DNA from: Marivita sp051251565
GTDB taxonomy: Bacteria > Pseudomonadota > Alphaproteobacteria > Rhodobacterales > Rhodobacteraceae
NCBI RefSeq assembly: GCF_051251565.1
Contig: NZ_JBPOFB010000007.1
Coordinates: 124,001 to 188,000 of the forward strand
Length of the DNA stretch: 64,000 nt
Reading direction: 5' to 3'
Position numbers and translations under genes: made by a program. Below the pieces are notes generated by a model. It was not told the DNA's origin. It saw only the letters and a list, made by a program, of their open reading frames with translations, and did no database searches. Positions 45,473 to 55,031 of the stretch are shown piece by piece; within the stretch, counting starts at the first letter, position 1, and each line of letters begins with the position of its first letter.

Positions 45473-46369
45473 ATGAAATATCTGCGCGCGACCTTCACTG
45501 CGACCCTGCTGGCCTTGGCTGCCCCTGCCACGGCCAGCGATCCCTGTGCTGATTTTATCCCCCAACCCAAACCGCAAAACGCTGGGCGGGATATTGTCGG
45601 TCAGGACATTGACCAGATCATGGACCGTGGGTTCATTACCTTTGCGGTCTATGAAGACTACCCGCCCTATAGCTGGCTGGATGATGGTGAACCGCGCGGC
45701 ATAGATGTGGATATCGCCGGTCTCATTGCGCAAGACCTTGGAGTGACGCCCCAGTTCAAATTCGTGACCGCAGGTGAAAACCTCGAAGCGGACCTGCGCA
45801 ATCACATCTGGAAGGGGCCGATCATCGACGGCGCCGTGTCAAACGTGATGCTGCGCGTGCCCTACGACAGCGCTTTTAGCTGTCGTGTGGAGCAGGTGGT
45901 GTTTACCGGCCAATACATGACAGAATCCGTGGCAATCGCCTATAGGGACGCCGATTATCCCGATGGCGGCCCGGTCCCCGCGTATTTCCGGTTCGACACC
46001 GTTGCAGTGGAAAACGACTCGATCACCGATTTCTACCTGACAAGCTTTGCTGGTGGGCAATTGGCATCTGGCATCCGCCGCTTCCCCACCATGGCAGGCG
46101 CGATGGAGGCGCTGGCCAAGGGCGAGGTCATGGCGGCGATGGGCCCTCTGGCGCAGCTTGAGTTCGGCGCGGGCGTGGGGGTGTCAATTCACCAGCCTCC
46201 GCTACCTGGTTTTGCGAAATCCAAATGGACCCTCGGCACCGGCAGTCATTACGCCTATCGTGGTCTGAGCTATTCGGTAGACGACTCGATCTTTGCCGCG
46301 CTGTCTGATGGTCGGATTGCCGCGATCTTTGAAAGCTACGGGCTGACCCATCAGCCACCGGAAAGGTAG
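45473..46369 (+). CDS. xoxJ: Quinoprotein-dehydrogenase-associated binding protein (XoxJ/MoxJ-like)
   Basis: 298 residues from the ATG at 45473. Signal peptide ends at TAS-D. The body is a type II periplasmic binding protein (ITFAVYEDYPPYSWLDDG, PRGIDVDIAGLIAQDLGV). Proteins of this family sit beside methanol dehydrogenase and its cytochrome and are thought to help activate the enzyme in the periplasm. It starts 5 bases after the cytochrome stop, so they form an operon. Confidence 0.85.
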   Translation: MKYLRATFTATLLALAAPATASDPCADFIPQPKPQNAGRDIVGQDIDQIMDRGFITFAVYEDYPPYSWLDDGEPRGIDVDIAGLIAQDLGVTPQFKFVTAGENLEADLRNHIWKGPIIDGAVSNVMLRVPYDSAFSCRVEQVVFTGQYMTESVAIAYRDADYPDGGPVPAYFRFDTVAVENDSITDFYLTSFAGGQLASGIRRFPTMAGAMEALAKGEVMAAMGPLAQLEFGAGVGVSIHQPPLPGFAKSKWTLGTGSHYAYRGLSYSVDDSIFAALSDGRIAAIFESYGLTHQPPER

Positions 46370-46453
46370 CTTTTACGTAACTGTTAAGCCATTGGTCTTA
46401 TATGCCCTCGGGGTCCGACACCCTAGGCTGGCCACCAAATAAGGATCACACCC

Positions 46454-46984
46454 ATGCACATGACCGATTCCCGCACCATTGCCGCCAGCCCGCAAGAGGT
46501 GTGGTCGGCGATCCTTGATCCCGAAGTGCTCAAGCAATGTGTGCCCGGTTGCACCGAAATGAGCGGCTCTGCCGAAGACGGCTTTGAAGCGACGGTCGTG
46601 CAAAAGGTCGGCCCGGTAAAAGCGACCTTCAAGGGCACTGTCGTGCTGTCCGACATGGTGCCCGGCCAATCATTGACCCTGACCGGCGAAGGCAAGGGCG
46701 GGGCTGCGGGCTTTGCCAAGGGTGCCGCAGAGGTGAAACTTGTCTCCGTCGAAGGCGGTACCGAATTGCAGTACGAGGTGGATGCCAAGGTTGGTGGCAA
46801 GCTAGCGCAGCTTGGCAGCCGGATCATTGATGGCTTTGCCAAAAAGATGGCTGACCAGTTCTTCGGTAATTTTCAAACGGCAGTCGAAGGCCCGCAAGAG
46901 GCGGACACCGCTGCCGAGGCAGACACGCCCGACGCTGAAAATGGTGAAAAGAAAAAGGGCTGGTTCAAGAAACTTGTGTCTTGA
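46454..46984 (+). CDS. coxG: CoxG-like START-domain protein
   Basis: 176 residues. The SRPBCC/START-type fold starts DSRTIAASPQEVWSAILDPEVL and contains the family block VKATFKGTVVLSDMVPGQSLTL. A basic C-terminal tail ends WFKKLVS. CoxG anchors or assembles carbon monoxide dehydrogenase at the membrane in some bacteria. It heads the coxG-S-L-M operon. ATG at 46454 has AAGGA 8 bases upstream; an ATG two codons later is possible. Confidence 0.88.
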   Translation: MHMTDSRTIAASPQEVWSAILDPEVLKQCVPGCTEMSGSAEDGFEATVVQKVGPVKATFKGTVVLSDMVPGQSLTLTGEGKGGAAGFAKGAAEVKLVSVEGGTELQYEVDAKVGGKLAQLGSRIIDGFAKKMADQFFGNFQTAVEGPQEADTAAEADTPDAENGEKKKGWFKKLVS

Positions 46985-47038
46985 TCGGTCAAAGCGCCGA
47001 CAACACACTACATAATGGATATCGACGGGAGGAGTTTG

Positions 47039-47524
<486 letters not shown>

Positions 47525-47576
47525 TCAATTCACGCAGGGTGCGTGCATGCGTGCACCACTCCAAGGGAGGAACAAC

Positions 47577-49952
47577 ATGCCGAAGGATCATGGCATTGGC
47601 GCAAGCCCGAAGCGGCGCGAAGACGTCCGCTTTTTGACAGGCGCTGGCAATTACACAGACGACATCAATGTTTATGGACAAACCTATGTCCATTTCCTGC
47701 GCTCAGACATGGCGCATGGTAAGATCAACAAGATCGACACCAGCGCTGCCGAAGGCATGCCCGGTGTGGTTCGCATTTTCACAGGCGCCGATTTCGAAGG
47801 CGTGGGCGGTCTGCCGTGCGGGTGGGAAATCACCGATAAAAACGGCCAGGCCATGAAGGAACCGGCTCACCCGGTGCTGTGCCAAGGCAAAGTGCGCCAT
47901 GTGGGCGATCCGATCGCGGCCGTTGTTGCCGACAGCCTGGAAGAGGCCCGCACCGCGGCGGAAGCCATCGTGCTCGATATCGAAGAACTGCCTGCCGTTG
48001 TCGATATGGGCCGCGCCCTCGAAGCGGGCGCCACCAAGGTGCACGACGATCTGACCGACAACCTGTGCTATGACTGGCAATTCGGCACCGACAGCGACAC
48101 CATGGATGCCGCGTTCAAAGCGGCGGCGCATGTGACGACGCTGGAATTGGTGAACAACCGCCTTGTCGCAAACCCTATGGAGCCGCGCGTTGCGGTCGGT
48201 GACTACAGCCGTGCCAATGACGAACACACGCTCTACACCACGTCGCAAAACCCGCATGTGATCCGCCTGCTGATGGGTGCGTTTGTTCTGGGCATCCCGG
48301 AAAACAAACTGCGCGTCGTGGCCCCGGATGTGGGCGGCGGCTTTGGCACCAAGATTTTCCACTATGCCGAAGAGGCGTTCTGCACCTTCGCCGCCAAGGC
48401 GATCAACCGCCCCGTGAAATGGACCTCGACCCGCTCCGAGGCGTTCATGTCCGACGCGCATGGTCGTGACCACGTCACCACAATCGAACTGGCGCTCGAC
48501 AAGGACAACAATTTCCTGGCTGTGCGCACCGACACCAAGGCGAATATGGGCGCGTACCTGTCGACCTTCTCTACATCGGTGCCGACATGGCTGCATGGCA
48601 CTCTGATGGCTGGGAACTACCTCACACCTGCCGTCCAGGTGAACGTCAAGGCCGTGTTCACCAACACCGTACCCGTCGATGCGTACCGTGGCGCAGGCCG
48701 CCCCGAGGCGACGTTCCAGCTGGAACGTGTGATCGACATGGCGGCACGCGAACTGGGCGTCGATCCGATTGCCCTGCGCCGCCAGAACTTTATCACGCAA
48801 TTCCCCTACGCCACACCCGTCGCCGTTGAATACGATACCGGCGATTACGAAGCGACGATGGCCAAGATGGAAGAGCTGATCGACATGGGCGGTTTCGCTG
48901 CCCGTCGCGCCGCTTCCGAAAAGAACGGCAAGCTGCGTGGCCTTGGCGTAAACTGTTTCATCGAAGCCTGCGGCATCGCGCCGTCGAACCTCGTGGGTCA
49001 GCTTGGCGCACGTGCCGGTCTTTATGATGCTGCCACCGTGCGCGTGAACGCCACCGGATCGATCTCAGTGATGGTCGGCGCGCACAGCCATGGTCAGGGG
49101 CATGAAACCGTGTTCCCACAGGTCGTGGCTGAAATGCTTGGCATCGACGAGAGCATGATCGACATCGTGCACGGCGACACCTCCAAGATCCCCTTCGGCA
49201 TGGGCACCTACGGCTCACGCTCGCTGGCGGTTTGCGGATCGGCGATGGTGCGGGCAACCGAGAAGATCATCAACAAGGCCAAGAAGATCGCGGGTCACAT
49301 GCTCGAAGCCTCGGACAGCGATATTGAGTTGAAGGACGGCCAGTTCACCGTGGCAGGCACCGATAAATCGGTCGCTTGGGGCGATGTCACATTGGCAGCC
49401 TACGTGCCGCACAACTACCCGCTCGAAGATATTGAACCGGGTCTTGAGGAAACGGCGTTCTACGATCCGGCGAACTTTACCTACCCGGCAGGCGCCTATG
49501 CCTGCGAGGTCGAGCTTGATCCGGAAACGGGCAAGGTCACTATCGAAAAGTTCGTCTCGGCGGATGATTTCGGCAATGTGGTCAACCCGATGATCGTCGA
49601 GGGCCAGGTCCATGGCGGCATTGCGCAGGGCATTGGTCAGGCGCTTTTGGAAAACTGTGCCTATGACGAAAACGGTCAGCTTTTGTCGGCGTCCTACATG
49701 GATTACGCCATGCCCCGTGCGGATGATATCCCACATATGGCCAGCTATGTGGTGGACCATTCCTGCCAAACCCCGTGCACACACAACCCGCTCGGCGTAA
49801 AGGGCTGCGGTGAGGCAGGCGCGATCGGCTCACCGCCCACGGTGGTGAACGCGGTGATCGACGCGCTGCACTCGGGTGGTCACACCCATATTTCCCATAT
49901 CGACATGCCTGTCACGCCGTCGCGCGTCTGGGCAGCGATGAACGGCCAATAA
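47577..49952 (+). CDS. coxL: Molybdenum hydroxylase large subunit, form II CO-dehydrogenase-like (CoxL)
   Basis: 791 residues from the ATG at 47577, which has GGGAGG 5 bases upstream. The active-site loop is AYRGAGR at 369-375, the form II type; form I CO dehydrogenases have a Cys-containing loop there. Molybdopterin-binding Gly-rich blocks (APDVGGGFGTK) and the C-terminal catalytic Glu (LGVKGCGEAGAIG) are present. The form II substrate is unsettled; some form II enzymes act on other compounds. A role in methanol or aldehyde oxidation is possible from context. Confidence 0.92.
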   Translation: MPKDHGIGASPKRREDVRFLTGAGNYTDDINVYGQTYVHFLRSDMAHGKINKIDTSAAEGMPGVVRIFTGADFEGVGGLPCGWEITDKNGQAMKEPAHPVLCQGKVRHVGDPIAAVVADSLEEARTAAEAIVLDIEELPAVVDMGRALEAGATKVHDDLTDNLCYDWQFGTDSDTMDAAFKAAAHVTTLELVNNRLVANPMEPRVAVGDYSRANDEHTLYTTSQNPHVIRLLMGAFVLGIPENKLRVVAPDVGGGFGTKIFHYAEEAFCTFAAKAINRPVKWTSTRSEAFMSDAHGRDHVTTIELALDKDNNFLAVRTDTKANMGAYLSTFSTSVPTWLHGTLMAGNYLTPAVQVNVKAVFTNTVPVDAYRGAGRPEATFQLERVIDMAARELGVDPIALRRQNFITQFPYATPVAVEYDTGDYEATMAKMEELIDMGGFAARRAASEKNGKLRGLGVNCFIEACGIAPSNLVGQLGARAGLYDAATVRVNATGSISVMVGAHSHGQGHETVFPQVVAEMLGIDESMIDIVHGDTSKIPFGMGTYGSRSLAVCGSAMVRATEKIINKAKKIAGHMLEASDSDIELKDGQFTVAGTDKSVAWGDVTLAAYVPHNYPLEDIEPGLEETAFYDPANFTYPAGAYACEVELDPETGKVTIEKFVSADDFGNVVNPMIVEGQVHGGIAQGIGQALLENCAYDENGQLLSASYMDYAMPRADDIPHMASYVVDHSCQTPCTHNPLGVKGCGEAGAIGSPPTVVNAVIDALHSGGHTHISHIDMPVTPSRVWAAMNGQ

Positions 49953-49966
49953 GGAGGGCTTCGGAT

Positions 49967-50755
49967 ATGTATAGCTTTGACATTCAACGGCCCACATCCG
50001 TGGCAGACGCGGTTGCGGCATTGGGCACGGACGAAGCCCAGCCTTTGGGTGGGGGGCAAACCCTCATTCCAACGCTGAAACAGCGTCTGGCCTCCCCATC
50101 GGTTCTGGTCAGCCTGACCGGCATCGCCGAGATGAAGGGCGTGTGCACCGCGGATGATGGCGCGCTGTCCATCGGCGGCGGCACCACCCACGCAACGGTC
50201 GCCCGTGAGGCATTGGTCTTTCCGGGTCTTGCTGACCTTGCCGGCCATATTGGTGACCCGGCGGTCCGCAATCGCGGCACCATAGGCGGCAGCTTGGCCA
50301 ATAATGACCCGTCGGCCTGCTATCCTGCGGCGGCCCTTGGGTCGGGTGCCACCATCGTGACCAACACGCGAAGCATCGCGGCGGATGACTACTTCTTGGG
50401 CATGTTCGACACTGCTCTGAATGAGGCCGAAATCATCACCGAAGTGCGATTCCCGGTGCCGGAAAAATCGGCGTATATGAAGTTTGAACAACCCGCCTCG
50501 CGCTTTGCGCTGGTCGGTGTGTTCGTCGCCAAATACGCGGACGGCGTGCGTGTTGCAGTGACAGGCGCGTCCGAAGAGGGCGTCTTCCGCTGGACCGAGG
50601 CCGAAGCGGCGCTGTCGGCAAACTTTGCCCCCGAGGCCGTGGAAGGCCTGACAGTGTCGGGCGACGGTATGATCTCGGATCTGCATGGTTCGGGCGCATA
50701 CCGCGCGCATCTTGTGGGTGTGATGACCAAGCGGGCGGTTGCCGCCGCACATTGA
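49967..50755 (+). CDS. coxM: Molybdenum hydroxylase medium FAD subunit (CoxM, form II)
   Basis: 262 residues. FAD-binding sites AQPLGGGQTLIP near residue 24 and GTIGGSLANNDPSACYPAA near 102; the C-terminal CODH-FAD domain follows. Gene order S-L-M is the form II arrangement. A strong terminator follows at 50781. Confidence 0.93.
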   Translation: MYSFDIQRPTSVADAVAALGTDEAQPLGGGQTLIPTLKQRLASPSVLVSLTGIAEMKGVCTADDGALSIGGGTTHATVAREALVFPGLADLAGHIGDPAVRNRGTIGGSLANNDPSACYPAAALGSGATIVTNTRSIAADDYFLGMFDTALNEAEIITEVRFPVPEKSAYMKFEQPASRFALVGVFVAKYADGVRVAVTGASEEGVFRWTEAEAALSANFAPEAVEGLTVSGDGMISDLHGSGAYRAHLVGVMTKRAVAAAH

Positions 50756-50780
50756 TCCGGGCTCGCACGTCAACAACACA

Positions 50781-50810
50781 AAGCCCCGGTCTAAGGACCG
50801 GGGCTTTTTT
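50781..50810 (+). terminator. Intrinsic terminator after coxM
   Basis: An 11-base perfect stem (50781-50791 with 50796-50806) and a four-base loop, followed by T residues (50805-50810), ends the coxG-S-L-M transcript. The A-run on the left is short, so minus-strand termination of apbE is weaker. Confidence 0.9.
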
Positions 50811-50818
50811 GCGGGACG

Positions 50819-50874
50819 GGAACCCTTGGGGTTCCACCCCAAAGCCCGGGTTATTTTGAACCAGAGAAGATCAG
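50819..50874 (-). repeat. Extragenic element at the 3' end of apbE
   Basis: Contains a small inverted repeat (50819-50825 with 50829-50835), a C/G-rich run, and the same last 10 bases as the element at 43365-43418. The apbE stop codon lies inside the shared end. Confidence 0.4.
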
Positions 50875-51743
50875 ACCGTTTGGACGTTTCCATCTGTGTC
50901 GACAAGCGTGATGCGGTGCAGGCCTGCGGTGATCTTGAGCCGCGCCAGCGTTTCCCGATCCATAAAAACGGCAGCCGTCGACAGTGCATCTGCCATCGTG
51001 GCTGTGGGGGCCTCGATGCTCACTGTGGACCAAAGCGGCGTCTCTTCGCGCGGCCCCAGAATATGTGCGGCCTCTCCGAGCATCAGTACGCTTGGACTGG
51101 AGGTGGCAATTGCCATGTCCCGCAGGGTGCGTGTTCCGATATGGCCCTGTTCAGGGTCGGCGATCCCCAAGGTGAACGGCCCGCCCAATGCGGCTTGCTC
51201 GCCGATATTCACCAGCGCCCGCGTCGCGCCCTGCGCGCGCAGTCGCGCGCGGATCACATCCGTGGCAAAGCCCTGCGCGATGCCGTTAAATGTCAAAGCC
51301 TGACCATCTTGCAGCGCGATTCGAGTTTTGGAAACACGCACGCGTTCCCATCCAAGCGCTGTCCGGGCCTGTATGACGTCACCGCCTGTCGCCAGAGCCC
51401 GCCACAAGGGCTGAACCGTCGGGTCGAACAACCCTCCTGTAATCCGGTGGGCAGTATCGGCATGCGCTATAAGCGCTCGCATCTGCGGGTTTGGCGCGTT
51501 CAATTCGCCGGTGGAGTTCAGCCGGGACAGGTCGGATGTTGGGCGATACAGGCTGAAGGCCTGTTCGATCTCCTCCAGCGCATCCGGCACTTGGGCCAAA
51601 GCGCGGTGAACCAGCTCGCGTGGTCCGCTTAGGGTCACCGACACCTCGGCCCCCAGGGCACGGCCTGACCAGGTGTCGGCATAGGCCAGGGCAGGCGAGC
51701 ACGCAAAGGCCGCGGACAAGGCAAGGAAGCGACGACGGTTCAT
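50871..51743 (-). CDS. apbE: FAD:protein FMN transferase (ApbE family)
   Basis: 290 residues. Tat-type signal at the N-terminus (NRRRFLALS, SPALAYA). Core motifs are LYRPTSDLSRLN near residue 63, FNGIAQGFATDVIRA near 150 and NIGEQAALGG; the usual flavin/metal residues are seen in ATMADALSTAAVFM near the C-terminus. It attaches FMN to a Thr of target proteins in the periplasm. Its ATG overlaps the NosR-like gene stop by four bases, so that protein is the likely target. Confidence 0.9.
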   Translation of the reverse strand: MNRRRFLALSAAFACSPALAYADTWSGRALGAEVSVTLSGPRELVHRALAQVPDALEEIEQAFSLYRPTSDLSRLNSTGELNAPNPQMRALIAHADTAHRITGGLFDPTVQPLWRALATGGDVIQARTALGWERVRVSKTRIALQDGQALTFNGIAQGFATDVIRARLRAQGATRALVNIGEQAALGGPFTLGIADPEQGHIGTRTLRDMAIATSSPSVLMLGEAAHILGPREETPLWSTVSIEAPTATMADALSTAAVFMDRETLARLKITAGLHRITLVDTDGNVQTV

Positions 51744-53863
51744 TCGGCAGGCACCGTGTTGGGATGGCCCAAATTGCGCGACGCGCGTGTCTTGGCCCGA
51801 TCCTTAAGGATGAGCGGCACGCATTGTTCCGTGTCGTCATGAATAGTCACACAATCAAGGCATTGGAAACATTCAGAATATTGGATTTCACCTTTTGGGG
51901 TGATTGCCCCGTAACTGCATTTTACGCGGCACAGCTGACAGGGTGATCCGCATTCCGCCCGGCGTGGAATCCACCGTCGTAGGCGGAGCATCCCACCAAT
52001 CGCCATCAATGCCCCCAGTGGGCATAGGTAGCGGCAGAAGCCCTTGAACACGAACAAGCCCAAAACCAGCCAAAGCGCGGCATAGGCAACGTAATACCAT
52101 TCACGCATAAACACCGTGGTGATCGCGGTCTTGAACGGTTCAATCTCGGCCGCCTTGTCCATGTAGGAGGGGGCGAACACGGTCACCGCAACCAGTCCAG
52201 CCAAAGCCACGTATTTCAGCGATTTCAAACGGGCATCCCAAAGCGCGCTCGGTTCGATCCGGGGCAGGCGCAACATGCGCCCAAGGTGATGCGCAAATTC
52301 CTGCATCGCCCCAAACGGGCACAGCCATCCACAGAACAAGCCACGCCCCCAAAGCACAAAGCCGACGATCACCACTGCCCAGATCAACAAGGAGAAGGGA
52401 TCATAAAGCAGGAATGCAAACGATCCCCCAGCCATCGTGGTCTGCAAGCCGGCTAACGGTGTCACGATGGACAATTGCCCCTGACCCCACCAGCCGACAA
52501 AACCCAGGACCACCGCCAATATGCCAAGCCGGACTGGTGTGTAAGCTGCAAGCCCCGCCAACCAGCTTTGTGCCCCCAGCAGCGCCGCAACCAGCAGGCT
52601 TAGGAACATCGCAAGGAGGATCAGGTCACTTTGGCGGTTCAGGATTGCCTCTTTCCATGGGGCGAGTTTTTCGACCACCACCGGGCGGGCAAAGAACCGT
52701 TCATCTGTCACATGGGTTACGGCCAATTGCACTGACCCAATTTCGGGCTGGAACATCCCGTGAGAGCGCACGGCCTCGACCGTCATCACCCAGTCCCGTG
52801 TCGGATCGAATCCCAAGCGCCGATCCGTACGCAGGATCATCGCCACGCCATCATGTAGCACATCCGGCACGGCGTCGCTCAGTTCAACAAAAAGGTCTGC
52901 ATCGCGCAGCGCCACCGGGAACCCGTCCTGTTCAGCGCCGATCCAGTCGGGTGCGGTATTGCGCACAAAGTCGTCCGACACCAACCCATGCCGTCCGGTT
53001 TCGATCACGAGGATCGGTTCGTCAAAGGTCGAGATCGCCATGAAGCGGTCCAGCTCTTCGATCGTGTCCTCGTCCAAAAGAACCCGCGCAATCGAGGCAG
53101 GCCCCACATCCGCGATCCACAGGTCGAGATAGGGCGCATCCGGATCGTCCAACGCTTCGGCATCGTCATCGTCCCACACCGTGCCCTCGAACAGGGCCTG
53201 CACCTCGGCATTGGTGGCAACGCGGCGCGTGATCAGTCCTTGCGTCACCAGATCATCCCAGGTCAGCACCTCGATATAGTCCGGGTCGGGATAGGCGGGT
53301 GGCCCTGACGCGATGCCCTGCATCTTTTCGCGCGCCACCTGCAAGGCAGCGGCCAACACCGACTCGTGCGCAATCCTCACCGAGGCCGTCGCCTTGGTCA
53401 CCCCGTCCAGATAGATCAACTGCCCACCACCGTCGCCCGCCCCATAAGGCGAGCCGACCACGAGGGAATCGCTGATCGAATGTCCGCGATATTGCTCGAA
53501 AAACGCGTGAAACGGCGCTTGACCCAATCCGCTGACAAAGATCGGCTCATTGTGGTTCAAAAGCTGCACATCCAGAAACCGCCCGTCCAGATCAAGCACC
53601 ACCAGCACATTCACCGGCGCGCCCGAAAATCCGGGCAGGGGGGCCATTGGTTCGGTTTGAAACACATACCCCGCATGCGCGCCGCCCGAATTGAGCAGCT
53701 CATACACCCCGTTGTCCGAGATCAGCGCGCCAAGGCTCATCGGTGCGAAAATCTGTGCGGCGATCTCGTCTTCGTCCAACACATCCGCAACGGCGCTCAG
53801 GGCGCTGACGCACCACATCACGGCAACAACAAGGAAAGCATACATGCGCATGGGGCTGACCAT
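51740..53863 (-). CDS. NosR-like flavin- and iron-sulfur-containing membrane protein
   Basis: 707 residues. Signal/anchor helix at the N-terminus (AFLVVAVMWCVSALSAVA), then a periplasmic FMN-binding domain with the flavinylation site DGVTKATASVR at 153-163 (Lys replaces the usual Gly; Thr159 is the probable target), about residues 180-430 more extracytoplasmic sequence, four or more membrane helices, and polyferredoxin motifs CGWLCPFGAM, CRYLCPLGAL, CGSPCQLCRVKC and CFQCLDC. NosR normally feeds N2O reductase, but no nosZ is present. It may move electrons between quinone or cytosol and periplasm. Confidence 0.85.
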   Translation of the reverse strand: MVSPMRMYAFLVVAVMWCVSALSAVADVLDEDEIAAQIFAPMSLGALISDNGVYELLNSGGAHAGYVFQTEPMAPLPGFSGAPVNVLVVLDLDGRFLDVQLLNHNEPIFVSGLGQAPFHAFFEQYRGHSISDSLVVGSPYGAGDGGGQLIYLDGVTKATASVRIAHESVLAAALQVAREKMQGIASGPPAYPDPDYIEVLTWDDLVTQGLITRRVATNAEVQALFEGTVWDDDDAEALDDPDAPYLDLWIADVGPASIARVLLDEDTIEELDRFMAISTFDEPILVIETGRHGLVSDDFVRNTAPDWIGAEQDGFPVALRDADLFVELSDAVPDVLHDGVAMILRTDRRLGFDPTRDWVMTVEAVRSHGMFQPEIGSVQLAVTHVTDERFFARPVVVEKLAPWKEAILNRQSDLILLAMFLSLLVAALLGAQSWLAGLAAYTPVRLGILAVVLGFVGWWGQGQLSIVTPLAGLQTTMAGGSFAFLLYDPFSLLIWAVVIVGFVLWGRGLFCGWLCPFGAMQEFAHHLGRMLRLPRIEPSALWDARLKSLKYVALAGLVAVTVFAPSYMDKAAEIEPFKTAITTVFMREWYYVAYAALWLVLGLFVFKGFCRYLCPLGALMAIGGMLRLRRWIPRRAECGSPCQLCRVKCSYGAITPKGEIQYSECFQCLDCVTIHDDTEQCVPLILKDRAKTRASRNLGHPNTVPAE

Positions 53864-53888
53864 AAATCCGCTTGCCCGTGCCGCCCTA

Positions 53889-53904
53889 TTGGACCTTCGT
53901 CCAA
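53889..53904. promoter_or_regulatory. Inverted repeat in the NosR-permease divergent gap
   Basis: TTGGAC and GTCCAA separated by four bases, in the 78-base gap between the divergent NosR-like and permease genes. It could be an operator for both; no factor is known. Confidence 0.3.
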
Positions 53905-53941
53905 GAGCCACGCTGCCCGGCAATCCCCTATGCTCCGATCC

Positions 53942-54691
53942 ATGCGCGCACCCGTTCACGTCACGTTGATCTCTCTGGGCCTGTTGGGCCTGCTCTGGAC
54001 CCTTGGCGCGGCCATCGCCCAAGACCCCGACATGCTGCCCACCCCCATCGCCGTCTGGAAAGTCATCGCGGCGGAAAGCGCATCAGGGGACCTGTGGTAT
54101 CACATGGCCAACACCCTGCGCCGCGTTGCGCTGGCCTTTGGACTGGCCATGAGCGTCGGCTGTGTGCTGGGCCTGATCATGGGCCGCTCGGACAAGATCA
54201 ACATGTGGCTCGACCCGTGGGTGACGGTCTTCCTGAACCTGCCCGCGCTGGTGATCATCGTGCTCTGCTACCTCTGGATCGGCCTGAACGAGGTCGCGGC
54301 CATCATCGCCGTCGCCCTCAACAAGACCGCCATGGTCACCGTCACGATCCGCGAGGGCGTCCGCACGCTGGACCGGGGCATAGGTGACATGGCGCAGGTC
54401 TATAGGCTAAGCCCCATGACCCGCCTGCGCCACGTGATCTGGCCCCAGCTTGGACCGTTCGTCGCCACCTCCACCCGCAACGGGCTGGCCGTGATCTGGA
54501 AAATCGTGCTGGTGGTCGAGTTCTTGGGGCGCTCCAACGGCGTCGGCTTCCAGATCCACCTCTATTTCCAGCTCTTCGACACCGCCACCGTCATGGCCTA
54601 CGCACTGGCCTTCACAGGCGTGATGCTGAGCATCGAGTACGGGCTGGTCCAGCGGTGGGAGCGGGGGGCAAATGCTTGGCGGCGGGCTTAA
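53942..54691 (+). CDS. ABC importer permease, SsuC/TauC (NitT/TauT) type
   Basis: 249 residues from the ATG at 53942; an ATG at 53930 in frame would add four residues. Helices such as LISLGLLGLLWTLGAAIA and VAAIIAVALNKTAMVTVTI, and the EAA loop (MAQVYRLSPMTRLRHVIWPQL, about residues 150-170) show the binding-protein-dependent family. No binding protein or ATPase is adjacent; the pair at 37957-39604 is of the same transporter class and lacks a permease, so they may form one importer. Confidence 0.85.
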   Translation: MRAPVHVTLISLGLLGLLWTLGAAIAQDPDMLPTPIAVWKVIAAESASGDLWYHMANTLRRVALAFGLAMSVGCVLGLIMGRSDKINMWLDPWVTVFLNLPALVIIVLCYLWIGLNEVAAIIAVALNKTAMVTVTIREGVRTLDRGIGDMAQVYRLSPMTRLRHVIWPQLGPFVATSTRNGLAVIWKIVLVVEFLGRSNGVGFQIHLYFQLFDTATVMAYALAFTGVMLSIEYGLVQRWERGANAWRRA

Positions 54692-55031
54692 CACGGTAGA
54701 GGCTGGCGCATTTGAGCAACCCAAGAGGTCACCCCCAGCCCGGAACGGGCCAGCGCCCGTCCGCCCCCCGGGCGGGCGCTTCTGCACCAATATTACGCCG
54801 AAGAACCGTCATTCTGAGCCAATCGGAGCGCCTCGCTCCACCGTCGCAGCGCCCACCCCGGACGGACGCTGGCCCGCGTCTACGAATTACGGATAAACCT
54901 GCTAAGCTTGTGCGGAGATCCAACTGGCGAGGGAAACGACAAATGCTGGTAGAAAAGTGCTTATGTGAGCATTGAAGGGGAGAATTTTTTGGCCTATAAA
55001 CAACCTAAAGTGTTGCAAGGGGAATTTATTT
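54692..55031. other. 340-base gap with long inverted repeat before the A+T-rich gene
   Basis: No gene supported. The left part is very G+C-rich and holds an imperfect palindrome pair (54747-54763 and 54859-54875, 16 of 17 bases complementary). The right part becomes A+T-rich toward the acquired gene at 55032, so the composition switches near 54900-55000. Confidence 0.5.
54747..54875. repeat. Imperfect inverted repeat pair upstream of the OLD-type gene
   Basis: The 17-base ends (54747-54763, 54859-54875) are reverse complements with one mismatch, enclosing about 95 bases. It could be a folded RNA, a repeat relic, or an end of an integrated segment; no matching partner at the other side of the gene was seen. 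Confidence 0.4.

Noticed and set aside
47577..49952. Form I (true) CO dehydrogenase
   Set aside because: The loop at 369-375 is AYRGAGR, not the Cys-containing form I loop, and the gene order is S-L-M rather than M-S-L.
51740..53863. Nitrous oxide reduction regulator NosR as such
   Set aside because: No nosZ, nosD, nosF, nosY or nosL is in the window; the gene is kept as NosR-like only.
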